Positions 51,317 to 60,806 of a DNA stretch of 64,000 nucleotides are shown here, one piece after another. This stretch comes from Actinomycetospora soli (lineage in GTDB: Bacteria > Actinomycetota > Actinomycetes > Mycobacteriales > Pseudonocardiaceae): assembly GCF_021026295.1 (NCBI RefSeq), contig NZ_JAJNDA010000005.1, positions 186,001 to 250,000 of the forward strand, read 5' to 3'. Position numbers and translations under genes: made by a program. Every line of letters starts with the position of its first letter. Positions within the stretch are counted from its first letter, which is position 1. The notes beneath the pieces were generated by a model that saw only the letters and a list, made by a program, of their open reading frames with translations, did no database searches and was not told the origin of the DNA.

Positions 51317-51322
51317 ACGATA
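51317..51322 (-). promoter_or_regulatory. Possible -10 of htpG
   Basis: TATCGT on the minus strand, ~46 nt upstream of the htpG start; the motif TCCCGACGACGGGT lies ~21 bp further upstream, overlapping the PTS gene stop. No HAIR/CIRCE element recognised. Confidence 0.3.
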
Positions 51323-51339
51323 ATCGGACCCCCCGACAG

Positions 51340-52581
51340 CTATCCCGACGACGGGTCGCGCGTCGGGTCCGGGCTCACCGACGCCTCCCCGTCCTCCTCG
51401 CGCCCGGGCGTGCGGAGGTCGAACCGCCGGATCACCACGCGGAACACGACGTAGTAGACGACCGCGTAGCCGAGCCCGATCGGGATCAGCCACAGGGGAC
51501 GCGTGGCCTGCCCGAAGTTGATGACGTAGTCGATCGCGCCGGCGGAGAAGGTGAACCCGTCGTGGATGCCGAGGGCGTTGCACAGGGCGAGCGAGGTGCC
51601 CGTGAGGACCGCGTGCACCACGTAGAGCGGCCAGGCGACGTAGACGAACGCGTACTCCAGCGGCTCGGTGATGCCGGTGAGGAACGAGGTCAGCGCGACC
51701 GAGGCCATGATCCCGCCGACGACCTTGCGCTGCTCCGGACGCGCCTCGTGCCAGATCGCCAGGGCGGCGGCCGGGAGCGCGAACATCATGATCGGGAAGA
51801 ACCCGGTCATGAACGTGCCGGCCGTCGGGTCACCGGCGAAGAAGCGCGCGATGTCGCCGTGGGCGCCGTTGTAGTCGCCCAGCACGAACCAGACGACCGA
51901 GTTGAGGATGTGGTGCAGCCCGAGCGGGATGAGCAGGCGGTTGGCCGCGCCGAAGATGCCGCCGCCGACCACCGCGTTCGCCGCGACCGCGTTCCCCAGC
52001 GCGGTCAGCCCGGCGTTGAACAGCGGGAAGAGCAGGGCCAGGACGACGGCCAGCAGCATCGACGCGAGCGCCGTGATGATCGGGACGAAGCGCCGGCCAC
52101 CGAAGAACGCGAGGTAGGTCGGCAGCTTGATGCGGTGGTAGCGCTGCCAGAGCACGGCGGCGACGAGCCCGACGAGGATACCGCCGAGCACGCCGTAGTC
52201 GATCGTGGCCTGCTCGCCCTCCGAGTCGAGCTGCCCGGGAAGCAGGACCGGGCTGAGGGCGGTGAAGACGCCTGCGAGCACGAGGTAGCCGACGACCGCG
52301 GCCAGGGCCGTGGAGCCGTCGGAGCGCCGGGCCCAGCCGATCGCGATGCCGACGGCGAAGATCAGCGGCAGGTTGTCGAACAGCGCGCCGCCCGCGCCGG
52401 TCAGCACGGTCGCCACGGTCTTCAACGCGGCGACCCCGCCGAGCAGGTCGTCCTGCCCGAGCCGCTGCAGCAGTCCCGCCGCGGGCAGCGCGGCGATCGG
52501 CAGCATCAGGCTGCGGCCGAGTCGCTGCAGGCCGGCCAGCCCGCGGGCTCCCCGGGACGTCGTCTCCGTGCTCGCGGTCAT
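51340..52581 (-). CDS. PTS EIIC, glucose/N-acetylglucosamine family
   Basis: 413 residues, ~10 helices. LPIAALPAAGLLQRLGQ, NLPLIFAVGIAIGWAR, GLHHILNSVVWFVLGDY and TGITEPLEYAFVYVAWPLY are EIIC-Nag/Glc signatures. It imports the sugar while EIIB phosphorylates it; GlcNAc is the likely substrate. GGAGG before ATG 52581. Divergent from separate EIIB and EIIA genes, unlike the usual fused NagE. Confidence 0.93.
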   Translation of the reverse strand: MTASTETTSRGARGLAGLQRLGRSLMLPIAALPAAGLLQRLGQDDLLGGVAALKTVATVLTGAGGALFDNLPLIFAVGIAIGWARRSDGSTALAAVVGYLVLAGVFTALSPVLLPGQLDSEGEQATIDYGVLGGILVGLVAAVLWQRYHRIKLPTYLAFFGGRRFVPIITALASMLLAVVLALLFPLFNAGLTALGNAVAANAVVGGGIFGAANRLLIPLGLHHILNSVVWFVLGDYNGAHGDIARFFAGDPTAGTFMTGFFPIMMFALPAAALAIWHEARPEQRKVVGGIMASVALTSFLTGITEPLEYAFVYVAWPLYVVHAVLTGTSLALCNALGIHDGFTFSAGAIDYVINFGQATRPLWLIPIGLGYAVVYYVVFRVVIRRFDLRTPGREEDGEASVSPDPTRDPSSG

Positions 52582-52654
52582 CGGGCCCCACCTCCAGTAC
52601 CGTGCGGCGGACGTTGCAGGCAGCAACGAACCGGTGTCGAGGAAGGGTGCGGGC

Positions 52655-52906
52655 ATGGACGCAGCGGCGATCGTGGCCGGTCTGGGCGGTGCGGCGAACA
52701 TCGACGACCTCGAGGCCTGCATCACCCGCCTGCGCACCGAGGTCCGGGACCCCGCGCTCGTCGACCAGGCCGCGCTGAAGGCCCTCGGCGCCTCGGGCGT
52801 CGTGGTGCAGGGCAGCGTGGTGCAGGTGGTCGTCGGGCCGCAGGCGGACGTGATCGCGGACGACGTGCACGATCTGCTCGAGGCGAGCGAAGCGACGGGG
52901 ACGTGA
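52655..52906 (+). CDS. PTS EIIB domain protein
   Basis: 83 residues. The phosphorylated Cys22 is in LEACITRLR; VVQVVVGPQADVIADD closes the domain. GAGGAAGG lies before ATG 52655. Coupled (GTGA) to EIIA. Confidence 0.93.
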   Translation: MDAAAIVAGLGGAANIDDLEACITRLRTEVRDPALVDQAALKALGASGVVVQGSVVQVVVGPQADVIADDVHDLLEASEATGT

Positions 52907-53364
52907 GCCGAGCGGTGGTCGTCACCGCGCCGCTGGCCGGAGAGGTCGTCGGCCTCGAGGCGGTCCCCGACGTCGTGTTCGCCGCCGGGATGGTGGGCCC
53001 GGGCGCCGCGATCGAGCCGGCGACGGATGCCCTCGTGGTGTCCGCCCCGGCCACCGGGACGCTGGTCAAGGTCCACCCGCACGCGTTCGCCCTGGTCACC
53101 CACGAGGGGGTCGGCGTGCTGGTCCACCTCGGCATCGACACGGTCGGCCTGCGCGGCGAGGGCTTCGAGGTGCTGCGCGCCGAGGGCGACGTGGTGTCGG
53201 CCGGCGACCCGGTCGTGCGTTGGTCCCCCGCCGAGGTCCGTGCCCGGGGGCTCTCGGCCGTCTGCCCCGTGGTCGTCCTCGACGTCGACCCGTCCCGCGT
53301 CTCCGTCCTCTCGTCGGGTGCGGCCGGCCCGGGCGACCCGCTGCTCGAGGTCGCGCCGGCCTGA
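52903..53364 (+). CDS. PTS EIIA, glucose-type
   Basis: 153 residues, crr-like fold. GVLVHLGIDT gives the phospho-accepting His75, with His60 (VHPHAFAL) as second active-site His. Receives phosphate from HPr and passes it to EIIB. With the adjacent EIIB and divergent EIIC it forms one complete EII. No EI or HPr gene in the window. Confidence 0.93.
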   Translation: MSRAVVVTAPLAGEVVGLEAVPDVVFAAGMVGPGAAIEPATDALVVSAPATGTLVKVHPHAFALVTHEGVGVLVHLGIDTVGLRGEGFEVLRAEGDVVSAGDPVVRWSPAEVRARGLSAVCPVVVLDVDPSRVSVLSSGAAGPGDPLLEVAPA

Positions 53365-53490
53365 CGGTGAGGATGGGTGCAGCGGGGAGGACCGGAGCGC
53401 CTCGGCGTCCTGCTCCCCCGTCAGCGGCACCTCCGCCACCCGCGCCGTCGTCGTGGAAGCCCCAGGACCCGTCGTCGGGAACGGCGGACC

Positions 53491-53496
53491 TACGAT
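53491..53496 (+). promoter_or_regulatory. Possible -10 of ilvA
   Basis: TACGAT, ~36 nt upstream of the ilvA ATG; TTCCCGACGACGGGT (minus) sits at 53467-53481 just upstream. Confidence 0.35.
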
Positions 53497-53532
53497 GAGC
53501 CGTTCGGATCAGCAGCACGGAGGAGCAGGGCG

Positions 53533-54801
53533 ATGACGGGCGGGACCGCGTTCGAGAAGCAGGTACTCGAGGCCGCGGAGCGTCTCACCGGTATTGCCGA
53601 GCTGACACCGCTGCAGTACAACCCGCGCCTGTCCGCCGACTCCGGCACGAACGTCTGGTTCAAGCGGGAGGACCTGCAGGTCGGGCGGTCCTACAAGCTG
53701 CGCGGCGCGTACAACCTGATCTCCCAGCTCGACGACGAGGCCCGCGCGGTCGGGGTGGTCTGCGCGTCCGCCGGCAACCACGCCCAGGGCTTCGCGTTCG
53801 CGTGCCGGACCCACGGTGTGCGCGGGCGGGTGGTCATCCCGTCGACCACGCCGCGGCAGAAGCGCGAGCGGATCGCCGCCCTCGGCGGGGACATGGTCGA
53901 CCTGGTCGTCCGGGGCGACACCTACGACGAGGCCTCGGCGTCGGCGTCGGCGTACGCGGAGGAGACCGGCGCGACGCTGGTCCCCGCGTTCGACGACTCC
54001 CGCACCGTCGCCGGCCAGGCCACCGTGATCGCGGAGGTCGTGGAGCAGCTCGGGCACGCGCCGGACGTCGTCGTCGTGCCGGTCGGGGGCGGTGGCCTGC
54101 TCGCCGGCACCGCGACCTGGCTCGCCGCGACCTACCCGCGGACCCGCGTGATCGGCGTCGAGCCGGCCGGGGCGCGCAACGTCGCGGCCGCCCTGCACGC
54201 GGGCAGCCCGGTCGTGCTCGACGAGGACGGGTTCGACCGCTTCGTCGACGGCGCCGCCGTCCGGAAGGCCGGCGCGGTCACCTTCCCGCTCATCCGGCGC
54301 TCGGGCGCACAGCTGCTCGCCGTCGACGAGGGCCTCGTCTGCACCGAGATGCTCGCGCTCTATCAGACCGAGGGAATCATCGCCGAGCCCGCGGGCGCGC
54401 TCGCCGGGGCGGCCGTGCGCTCCGACGGCCCCGAGCTCGACCTCGTGCCGGGCGAGACCGTCGTCGTCATCCTCTCCGGCGGCAACAACGACGTCTCCCG
54501 CTACGCCGAGGTCATCGAGCGCTCGCTGCGCTTCCAGGGGCTCAAGCACTACTTCCTCGTCGAGTTCCCGCAGGAGCCCGGCGCGCTGCGGCGCTTCCTC
54601 GACGAGGTCCTCGGTCCCGACGACGACGTGACGCGGTTCGAGTACGTCAAGCGCGACAACCGGGAGTCGGGACCCGCCCTCGTCGGCGTCGAGATCGGGC
54701 GGCGCGAGGACTACGAGCCGCTGCTGGAGCGGATGGCGCGCTCGCCGCTGCAGATCGAGGCGCTCGAGCCGGGGTCGCCGGCCTTCCGCTTCCTGGTGTG
54801 A
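53533..54801 (+). CDS. ilvA: Threonine deaminase, short form
   Basis: 422 residues. PLP Lys55 in RSYKLRGAYN; GGGGLLAG binds the cofactor phosphate and SGGNND lies in the core. One ACT-like domain (~335-420, HYFLVEFPQEPGAL) for Ile/Val feedback, the Corynebacterium-type length rather than the 514-residue two-ACT form. It makes 2-oxobutyrate for isoleucine. AGGAG before ATG 53533. Confidence 0.95.
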   Translation: MTGGTAFEKQVLEAAERLTGIAELTPLQYNPRLSADSGTNVWFKREDLQVGRSYKLRGAYNLISQLDDEARAVGVVCASAGNHAQGFAFACRTHGVRGRVVIPSTTPRQKRERIAALGGDMVDLVVRGDTYDEASASASAYAEETGATLVPAFDDSRTVAGQATVIAEVVEQLGHAPDVVVVPVGGGGLLAGTATWLAATYPRTRVIGVEPAGARNVAAALHAGSPVVLDEDGFDRFVDGAAVRKAGAVTFPLIRRSGAQLLAVDEGLVCTEMLALYQTEGIIAEPAGALAGAAVRSDGPELDLVPGETVVVILSGGNNDVSRYAEVIERSLRFQGLKHYFLVEFPQEPGALRRFLDEVLGPDDDVTRFEYVKRDNRESGPALVGVEIGRREDYEPLLERMARSPLQIEALEPGSPAFRFLV

Positions 54802-54813
54802 GCACGTGTGTGC

Positions 54814-54841
54814 AGTTCCGACGGTCATGACCGTCGGAACT
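54814..54841. terminator. 28-nt perfect palindrome between convergent ilvA and MFS
   Basis: The 14-nt arms are exact reverse complements with no spacer. It lies 13 bp after the ilvA stop and overlaps the MFS stop, so it may terminate both directions. Confidence 0.65.
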
Positions 54842-56054
54842 ACTCACGGGCCGACGGCACCTCGGCCCGCACCGGCGTCACGGCGATCGCCGCCAGCGGC
54901 GCCAGGGCGGCCGCGGTGAAGCCGACCCCGTAGCTGGTCGCGCCGATGATCGCGCCCAGGATCGGCGGGGCGAGCGAGGCGACGATGTTCTGGGTGGTGT
55001 TCTGCACCCCGAGCGCCCGGCCGGACCACGCCTGGCCGGCCATCTCGGCGGTCGAGACGAAGGCGAGTCCGTTGTCGGCGACGGTCACGATCGCCCCGAC
55101 CGCGAGCCCGGCCACCGCGATCACCGGCACCCACACCGAGCCCGCCGCGAACCCCAGCATCACGAGCATCGACCCGACGGCGAGCTGACGCATCGGCCGC
55201 AGCCGGGACCCGACGCGGTCGGACCACCAGCCGGTCGCGATCCGCCCCGCCGCCCCCGCGATCTGGGAGACGGCGACGAACACGCCCGCCACGCCCGGCG
55301 ACCAGCCCTGCTCGCGGACCAGGTACTCCAGCGCGAACGCCGAGATCGCGAACTGCGGCAGCACCAGCAGCGCCGACGCCGCGTGCAGCCGGTACAGGGT
55401 CGGGGTCCGGTACGGGTTGCCGACGGGCTCGTGCGGCTGCGGGGCCCGGCGCGGGGCGTCCTGCGCGATCCCGAGGACGAGGCCTGCCGCGACCAGGCAG
55501 GTCAGTCCCATCCAGCCCAGGGCGACGAACGGGCCCTGGGTCGTGGCCAGGACCGGCAGGACCAGGGCGGCGAGCGCGACCCCGAGCGGCTGCGCGGTCT
55601 GACGGATGCCCATCGCGACGCCGCGCTCCTCGGCGGCGAACCAGCCCATGATCAGGCGTCCGCTCGCCGCGTTCACCGACGCGGCCCCGAGCCCGCCCAC
55701 CCCGAGGAGCAGCACGATCGTCACCAACGACGACGGCGTCTCCAGGGCGAGGCCCCCGACCACCACACCCGCCACCGCGAGGCCGATCGCCATCGGGAAC
55801 CGCTCCCCCACGCGGTCCACCACGTAGCCCCAGGCGACGAGGGCGAGCAGCAGGCCCGTCGTCGGGGCCGCCACGACGAGCCCGACCTCGGCCAGCGACA
55901 GCCCGCGCTCGTCGCGCAGGGTCGGCACCAGGAACGGGATGCCGTAGACGAACGACGAGGCCGCGGTCTGGGCGAGCACGCCGACCACGAGGATCGCCCA
56001 GCGGCGTCGTGGTCGGGCGGGGGCGCTCGTCTCCGTGGTCACGGTCGTCAGCAT
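54840..56054 (-). CDS. MFS transporter with operator-like upstream region
   Basis: 404 residues, 12 helices; first-half loop YVVDRVGERFPMAIG and a second-half VSQIAGAAGRIATGWWSDRVG. Resembles MFS proteins related to CynX/oxalate-formate exchangers; substrate unknown. ATG 56054. Upstream are two palindromic sites and a TCTCA-N5-TGAGA, suggesting repression by a dimeric regulator. Confidence 0.82.
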   Translation of the reverse strand: MLTTVTTETSAPARPRRRWAILVVGVLAQTAASSFVYGIPFLVPTLRDERGLSLAEVGLVVAAPTTGLLLALVAWGYVVDRVGERFPMAIGLAVAGVVVGGLALETPSSLVTIVLLLGVGGLGAASVNAASGRLIMGWFAAEERGVAMGIRQTAQPLGVALAALVLPVLATTQGPFVALGWMGLTCLVAAGLVLGIAQDAPRRAPQPHEPVGNPYRTPTLYRLHAASALLVLPQFAISAFALEYLVREQGWSPGVAGVFVAVSQIAGAAGRIATGWWSDRVGSRLRPMRQLAVGSMLVMLGFAAGSVWVPVIAVAGLAVGAIVTVADNGLAFVSTAEMAGQAWSGRALGVQNTTQNIVASLAPPILGAIIGATSYGVGFTAAALAPLAAIAVTPVRAEVPSARE

Positions 56055-56121
56055 GCCTCACGATCGCCCAACAGGCGAGACGCCGTCTCACAGGTTGAGA
56101 TCAAGCTGGCCCGGTATCGGG

Positions 56122-56138
56122 ACGGACGACTCGTCCGT
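56122..56138. promoter_or_regulatory. 17-bp palindromic operator-like site 1
   Basis: ACGGACGACTCGTCCGT, symmetric about one base. Site 2 lies exactly 30 bp away, centre to centre, i.e. on the same helix face. Confidence 0.5.
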
Positions 56139-56151
56139 GCAGCGAGGGGCC

Positions 56152-56168
56152 ACGAACGACTCGTTCGT
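56152..56168. promoter_or_regulatory. 17-bp palindromic operator-like site 2
   Basis: ACGAACGACTCGTTCGT, same symmetry and 15 of 17 bases as site 1. Between the MFS start and the end of the CopD/CtaG gene. Confidence 0.5.
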
Positions 56169-56194
56169 CGGCCGGGAGCCGGCGGGTGCCGCGG

Positions 56195-58099
56195 TCAGCG
56201 ACGCGCGGCGAGCAGGTCCCGGGCGGCCCGGTCCTCGGCCGCGCCCGCCCGCTGCCACTGCACGAGCAGGATCACCAGCACGCCCACCAGCGGCAGGTCG
56301 CCCATCCCCCACGACAGCAGGGCGGCGAGGTGCTGGTCGGCGAGCAGGTCGGGTGCCCAGGGCAGCCGGAGGCGGGAGTAGAAGTCGGTGACGAACACCT
56401 GGCCGCCCCCGCCGTCGGCCGCGAGGGTCGACGGGGTCTGCGCGACCGGCCGGTCGGCGGCCAGCAGGATCACGCCGAACAGGGCGTGGAAGGGCATCGA
56501 GGCGATGAGCACGGCCAGCCGCGCGACGTGGGGCAGCGTCTGCCCGGGCGCCGGGTCGACCCCGATGATCACCCAGAAGAACAGGTAGCCCGCCGCCAGG
56601 AACCACGCCGAGATCGCCGGCATGAGCCAGCCCAGCGGCTGGAGCAGCGAGAACAGCGGGGTGAGGTAGAACGCGAACGGCGATCCGACCATGACGACCG
56701 CGGCGACGGCCGGATGGGTCAGGAACCGCAGCACCGGTGCGTCGAGCACCGCTTCGAGGCGGTCCCGGGCGTCGCCCTCCTCGGGCAGCGCCCGCCGCGC
56801 CAGCGACACCGGGCCGCCCAGCACGAGCAGCACCGGGACGACGACGCTGATCACCATGTGCTCGGCGACGTGCACGCTGAACAGCGCGTCGGCGTACCGC
56901 CCGACCCCGGACGACGTCGCCACCACGAGCAGCGCGCACCCGGCGAACCACGAGACCGCCCGGCCCCGCGGCCACCCGTCGACCCGGCGCAGCCACCGGC
57001 CGTAGACCAGCGCGAGCACCACGGCCAGCGCCGCGAACCACACGTCGGGACGCCAGTCCACGAGCAGCCGGCCGACCGACGGCGGGTCGGGGATGCCGAA
57101 GCCGAGCATCGCCTCCGTCGGCGTCGTGTGGAACGGCGCCTGCACCGGCGGCACCGCGCGCGTCATCGCCACGGACAGGCCCGTCACGACGGCCAGGAGC
57201 GCCAGCTCCACGACCACGAGGGCGCGACCGGCCACCCGGCGTCGGACCAGCAGCCCCAGCACGACGACCGTCACGGCCGCGGCGAGCAGGACCAGCACCC
57301 CGTAGGCGGTGGCGAGCTCACCCCACGACGGCACGAGCACGGCCGAGGCGAGCACACCGCTCACCACCGTCAGCACCGCGCACACCGTCGACACCGACCC
57401 GCTGCGGGCCGGCGACACCGGGGCGACGACCAGCGCCCCGAGGGTCCCGAGCCACACCGTCGCCGCGATCACGTGCAGCGCGACGGCGGGTGTGCCCAGG
57501 TCCTTGCCGACCCCGTCGATCGCGTGTCCGGTCATCACCGGGCCGAGCAGCGCGACGCAGGCGAGCACCCCGGCGCCCAGCGTCGAGGACCACGTCCGGG
57601 CCTCGCGCACCCACACCGCGACGACCGCGGCGCCGATCGCGCACGCCAGCCATCCCACCGGGGCCGCGCGCACGACCATGCCGACGACCAGGTCCGGCCC
57701 CGGCGCGACGAACCCGCCCGAGACGTCGGCGACCGTGAACACCGCCGTCCCGGCCGCGAGCGCCGCCCAGGTCCACGCGGCGCCCGACGCGACCGCCCGC
57801 ACCTCCTCCCCGAGCCCCGCCGCGCCCGGGCGTGGCGCGCTGCTGACGTCAGGCGTCCGCCGTGGGCCACCGCTGACACCGCTCACACCGCCCGGCACGA
57901 CCACGAGCCCGTGCACGAGCGCCCCGAGCGCGACGGCCGCCGCGCCCGCCGTCAGGACCCGGAGCAGCGGCAGCCCGAGATGGACGAGCTCGCCGGGGTC
58001 GGCGAGCCCGAGCACGGGGTAGGCCGACCGGCCGAGCAGCAGCGCGGCGACGAGGACCGTCACCAGTCCCGCGGCGGCGGCCGGGACGAGGCGCCTCAC
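56195..58099 (-). CDS. CopD/CtaG fusion membrane protein
   Basis: 634 residues. N-terminal ~1-320 is CopD-like (copper resistance D; PVMTGHAIDG, ALHVIAATVWLG), C-terminal ~350-634 is a CtaG/caa3-assembly-like domain (VHVAEHMVISVVVPVLLVLGG, HPAVAAVV, DQHLAALLSWGMGDLP). The His/Met-rich helix ends suit copper handling. Residues near 80-90 are encoded by a repeat D copy. GTG 58099 overlaps the small upstream gene (GTGA). Divergent from the copper ATPase. Confidence 0.85.
   Translation of the reverse strand: MRRLVPAAAAGLVTVLVAALLLGRSAYPVLGLADPGELVHLGLPLLRVLTAGAAAVALGALVHGLVVVPGGVSGVSGGPRRTPDVSSAPRPGAAGLGEEVRAVASGAAWTWAALAAGTAVFTVADVSGGFVAPGPDLVVGMVVRAAPVGWLACAIGAAVVAVWVREARTWSSTLGAGVLACVALLGPVMTGHAIDGVGKDLGTPAVALHVIAATVWLGTLGALVVAPVSPARSGSVSTVCAVLTVVSGVLASAVLVPSWGELATAYGVLVLLAAAVTVVVLGLLVRRRVAGRALVVVELALLAVVTGLSVAMTRAVPPVQAPFHTTPTEAMLGFGIPDPPSVGRLLVDWRPDVWFAALAVVLALVYGRWLRRVDGWPRGRAVSWFAGCALLVVATSSGVGRYADALFSVHVAEHMVISVVVPVLLVLGGPVSLARRALPEEGDARDRLEAVLDAPVLRFLTHPAVAAVVMVGSPFAFYLTPLFSLLQPLGWLMPAISAWFLAAGYLFFWVIIGVDPAPGQTLPHVARLAVLIASMPFHALFGVILLAADRPVAQTPSTLAADGGGGQVFVTDFYSRLRLPWAPDLLADQHLAALLSWGMGDLPLVGVLVILLVQWQRAGAAEDRAARDLLAARR
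57831..57880 (+). repeat. Palindromic repeat D, copy D2, inside the CopD/CtaG gene
   Basis: 50 bp, starts CGTGGCGCGCTGCTGACG like D1. It falls in a loop-coding stretch (Gly/Ser/Pro/Arg-rich) and keeps the reading frame open. Confidence 0.75.
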
Positions 58100-58539
58100 G
58101 GGTCGAGGCGGCCGGGGAACCGCGCCCGGTACTCGTCGAGGTGCTGGGACTTGCAGACGTGCTGTTCCTTCTCGTTGATCGCCTGGCGCATGCACTCGTC
58201 GAGCGTCCGGGCCTGCGAGGCGTGCAGGTAGGTCACGGCGGACTCGAGGGTCGGCCACTCGATCGTCGTGCCGATCACCACCGCGATCAGCGCCACACCG
58301 AGCGCGGCCAGGGGCTTACCGCGACCTGACGCGCGACCCGACCGCACCCGCATCAGCGCGACCACCGCGGCGACCAGGGCGACCAGCCCCAGCACCATCC
58401 CGCCCCACCCGGTCCAGGCGCTGACCAGCGCCATCCCGGCCACGACCAGCGCGAACGTCGCCGCACCGGTGGCGCCGGCGCCGGTGTCGGCGGACCCGTC
58501 GGTGACACCCTCCGGCGTGCTCTCGTCGGTGCTGGTCAC
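58096..58539 (-). CDS. Small membrane protein of the copper locus
   Basis: 147 residues from GTG 58539. Three hydrophobic helices ([49 protein letters not shown]), then a soluble tail with two Cys ([20 protein letters not shown]). Family not recognised; DUF4190-like layout possible. Coupled to the CopD/CtaG gene. Start is uncertain. Confidence 0.6.
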   Translation of the reverse strand: MTSTDESTPEGVTDGSADTGAGATGAATFALVVAGMALVSAWTGWGGMVLGLVALVAAVVALMRVRSGRASGRGKPLAALGVALIAVVIGTTIEWPTLESAVTYLHASQARTLDECMRQAINEKEQHVCKSQHLDEYRARFPGRLDP

Positions 58540-58597
58540 GCCGACGATGGTGACACCCGGTGTGCGCGCACCCGCGCGGGGGGCGCACCATCGGAGC

Positions 58598-60802
58598 ATG
58601 ACCGTCGCCGCGCCCCGGGCGGACCAGAGCGAGGACTTCCTGCTCACCGGCATGACCTGTGCCGCCTGCGCCTCGCGGATCGAGCGGCGGCTCAACAAGG
58701 TCGACGGCGTCGTCGCGCAGGTGAACTACGCGACGGAGCGGGCCACCGTGACGCTGCGTCCGGACGTCGAGCGCTCCACCGTTGTGGACGTCGTCGCGAA
58801 GCTCGGTTACGGCGCCACGCCGCTGTCGGTGCCCGACGACGAGCGCGGGGACGTCGAGGCCGTCCGCGACGACCGCGTGGCCGACCTGTGGCGCCGGCTC
58901 GTCGTGGCCGCGGTGCTGTTCATCCCGATGGTCGACCTGCCGCTGGTCCTGTCCGTGCTGCCGGAGGCGCGGTTCCCGGGGTGGGAGTGGGTCGTGGTCG
59001 CGCTGGCGGCACCCGTCGTCGGGTGGTCGGCGTGGCCCCTGCACCGGGCGGCGTTCGTGAACGCCCGGCACGGCGCCTCGTCGATGGACACCCTGATCTC
59101 GCTGGGCATCATCGCCGCGACCGTGTGGTCGCTGGGCTCGATCCTCACCGGCCACCTGCCCGACCCCTCGGCCGGCGCCCTGAGCGTCTTCCTCGACCCC
59201 GTCGGACCGCTCTACCTCGAGGTCGCGGCCGCGGTGACGACGTTCGTGCTGGCGGGGCGCTACGTCGAGGCCCGCGCCAAGCGGTCCGCCGGGGACGCGC
59301 TCGCGTCGCTGGCCGCGCTGGCCGCGCGCGACGTGGCCGTGCTGCTCCCCGACGGGACCGAGGCGCGCATCCCGGCCGCCGCGCTCGCCGTCGGGACCCG
59401 CTTCGTCGTCCGGCCCGGCGAGAAGATCGCGACCGACGGCACCGTCGAGTCCGGCGCGTCCGCCGTCGACCGGTCCATGCTCACCGGCGAGACCGTGCCC
59501 GTGGAGGTGGCCGCGGGCGACGCCGTCACCGGCGGGACCGTGGCCGTGTCCGGTCGGCTCGTCGTCACCGCCACGGCCGTCGGCGGCGCCACGCAGCTCG
59601 CCGGGATGATCCGGCTCGTCGAGTCCGCGCAGGCGTCGAAGGCGTCGGTCCAGCGGCTCGTCGACCGCATCTCCTCGGTGTTCGTCCCGATCGTCATCAC
59701 GCTGTCGGTGCTCACCGCGCTCGGCTGGTGGGCCGTGGGCGGCAGCGCCGGCGACGTCTTCTCCGCCGCGCTCGCCGTGCTGGTCATCGCCTGTCCGTGC
59801 GCGCTCGGCCTCGCGACCCCCACGGCGATGCTCGTCGCCTCCGGCCGCGGCGCCCGAGAGGGCATCTTTCTCAAGAGCCACCAGGCGCTGGAGACCTCGC
59901 GCGTGGTCGACACGGTGGTCTTCGACAAGACCGGCACGGTGACGACGGGCGCGATGACGGTGCGGTCGGTGCACCTGGCCGATGCGGATTCCCGACGGCG
60001 GGTGCTGGCGGCGGCGGGCGCGGTCGAGGACGCCTCCGAGCACGCCGTGGCCCGCGCCGTCGTCGCGTGCGCGCGCGCCGAGGTGGACGCGTTCCCGGCC
60101 GTCGAGGGCTTCGAGGCACTGCCCGGACTCGGGGCGCACGGGATGGTGGACGGCGTCGAGGTGCGGCTGGAGAAGCCCGTCGCCGGTCTGCCCGACTGGG
60201 CGCCCGCCCCGGAGCAGGACTCGACGCTCGTCGTGATGCGCCTGGACGGCGCCGAGGTGGCCGTGTTCGAGCTCGCCGACGAGGTGAAGCCCTCGGCGGC
60301 GCCCGCGATCGCGCGGCTGCGCGCCGCGGGGCTCCGGACGGTGCTGCTCTCGGGCGACCGGTCCGAGGCGGCGTCGGCGGTCGGGACGGCGGTCGGGGTG
60401 GACGAGGTCGTCGCCGACGTGCTGCCCGAGGGCAAGGTCGACGCGCTGCGCTCGCTGCAGTCCGGGGGCCGGCGGGTCGCGATGGTCGGCGACGGCGTCA
60501 ACGACGGCCCGGCGCTCGCCGCCGCGGACCTCGGCCTCGCGGTCGGGGCGGGCACCGACGTCGCGCTCGACGCGGCCGACGTCATCCTCGTGCGCGATGA
60601 CCTGCAGGCCGTCCCGGACGCCCTCGACCTCGCGAAGCGCACGGCCACGACGATCCGCCGCAACCTCGTCTGGGCGTTCGGCTACAACGTCGCCGCGATC
60701 CCCCTGGCCGCGCTCGGCCTGCTCAGCCCGCTGATCGCGGGGCTGGCGATGGCGCTGTCGTCGGTGCTCGTCGTCTCGTCGAGCGTGCGGCTGCGGAACT
60801 GA
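58598..60802 (+). CDS. Copper-type P1B ATPase
   Basis: 734 residues. One N-terminal heavy-metal domain with GMTCAAC (Cys21, Cys24), CPC metal site at 399-401 in helix 6, phosphorylated Asp443 in DKTGT, and [10 protein letters not shown] hinge. Eight helices. CPC class exports Cu(I) (CopA/CtpV-like). GGAG before ATG 58598. Divergent from the CopD/CtaG operon, one copper module. Confidence 0.94.
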   Translation: MTVAAPRADQSEDFLLTGMTCAACASRIERRLNKVDGVVAQVNYATERATVTLRPDVERSTVVDVVAKLGYGATPLSVPDDERGDVEAVRDDRVADLWRRLVVAAVLFIPMVDLPLVLSVLPEARFPGWEWVVVALAAPVVGWSAWPLHRAAFVNARHGASSMDTLISLGIIAATVWSLGSILTGHLPDPSAGALSVFLDPVGPLYLEVAAAVTTFVLAGRYVEARAKRSAGDALASLAALAARDVAVLLPDGTEARIPAAALAVGTRFVVRPGEKIATDGTVESGASAVDRSMLTGETVPVEVAAGDAVTGGTVAVSGRLVVTATAVGGATQLAGMIRLVESAQASKASVQRLVDRISSVFVPIVITLSVLTALGWWAVGGSAGDVFSAALAVLVIACPCALGLATPTAMLVASGRGAREGIFLKSHQALETSRVVDTVVFDKTGTVTTGAMTVRSVHLADADSRRRVLAAAGAVEDASEHAVARAVVACARAEVDAFPAVEGFEALPGLGAHGMVDGVEVRLEKPVAGLPDWAPAPEQDSTLVVMRLDGAEVAVFELADEVKPSAAPAIARLRAAGLRTVLLSGDRSEAASAVGTAVGVDEVVADVLPEGKVDALRSLQSGGRRVAMVGDGVNDGPALAAADLGLAVGAGTDVALDAADVILVRDDLQAVPDALDLAKRTATTIRRNLVWAFGYNVAAIPLAALGLLSPLIAGLAMALSSVLVVSSSVRLRN

Positions 60803-60806
60803 CTCC

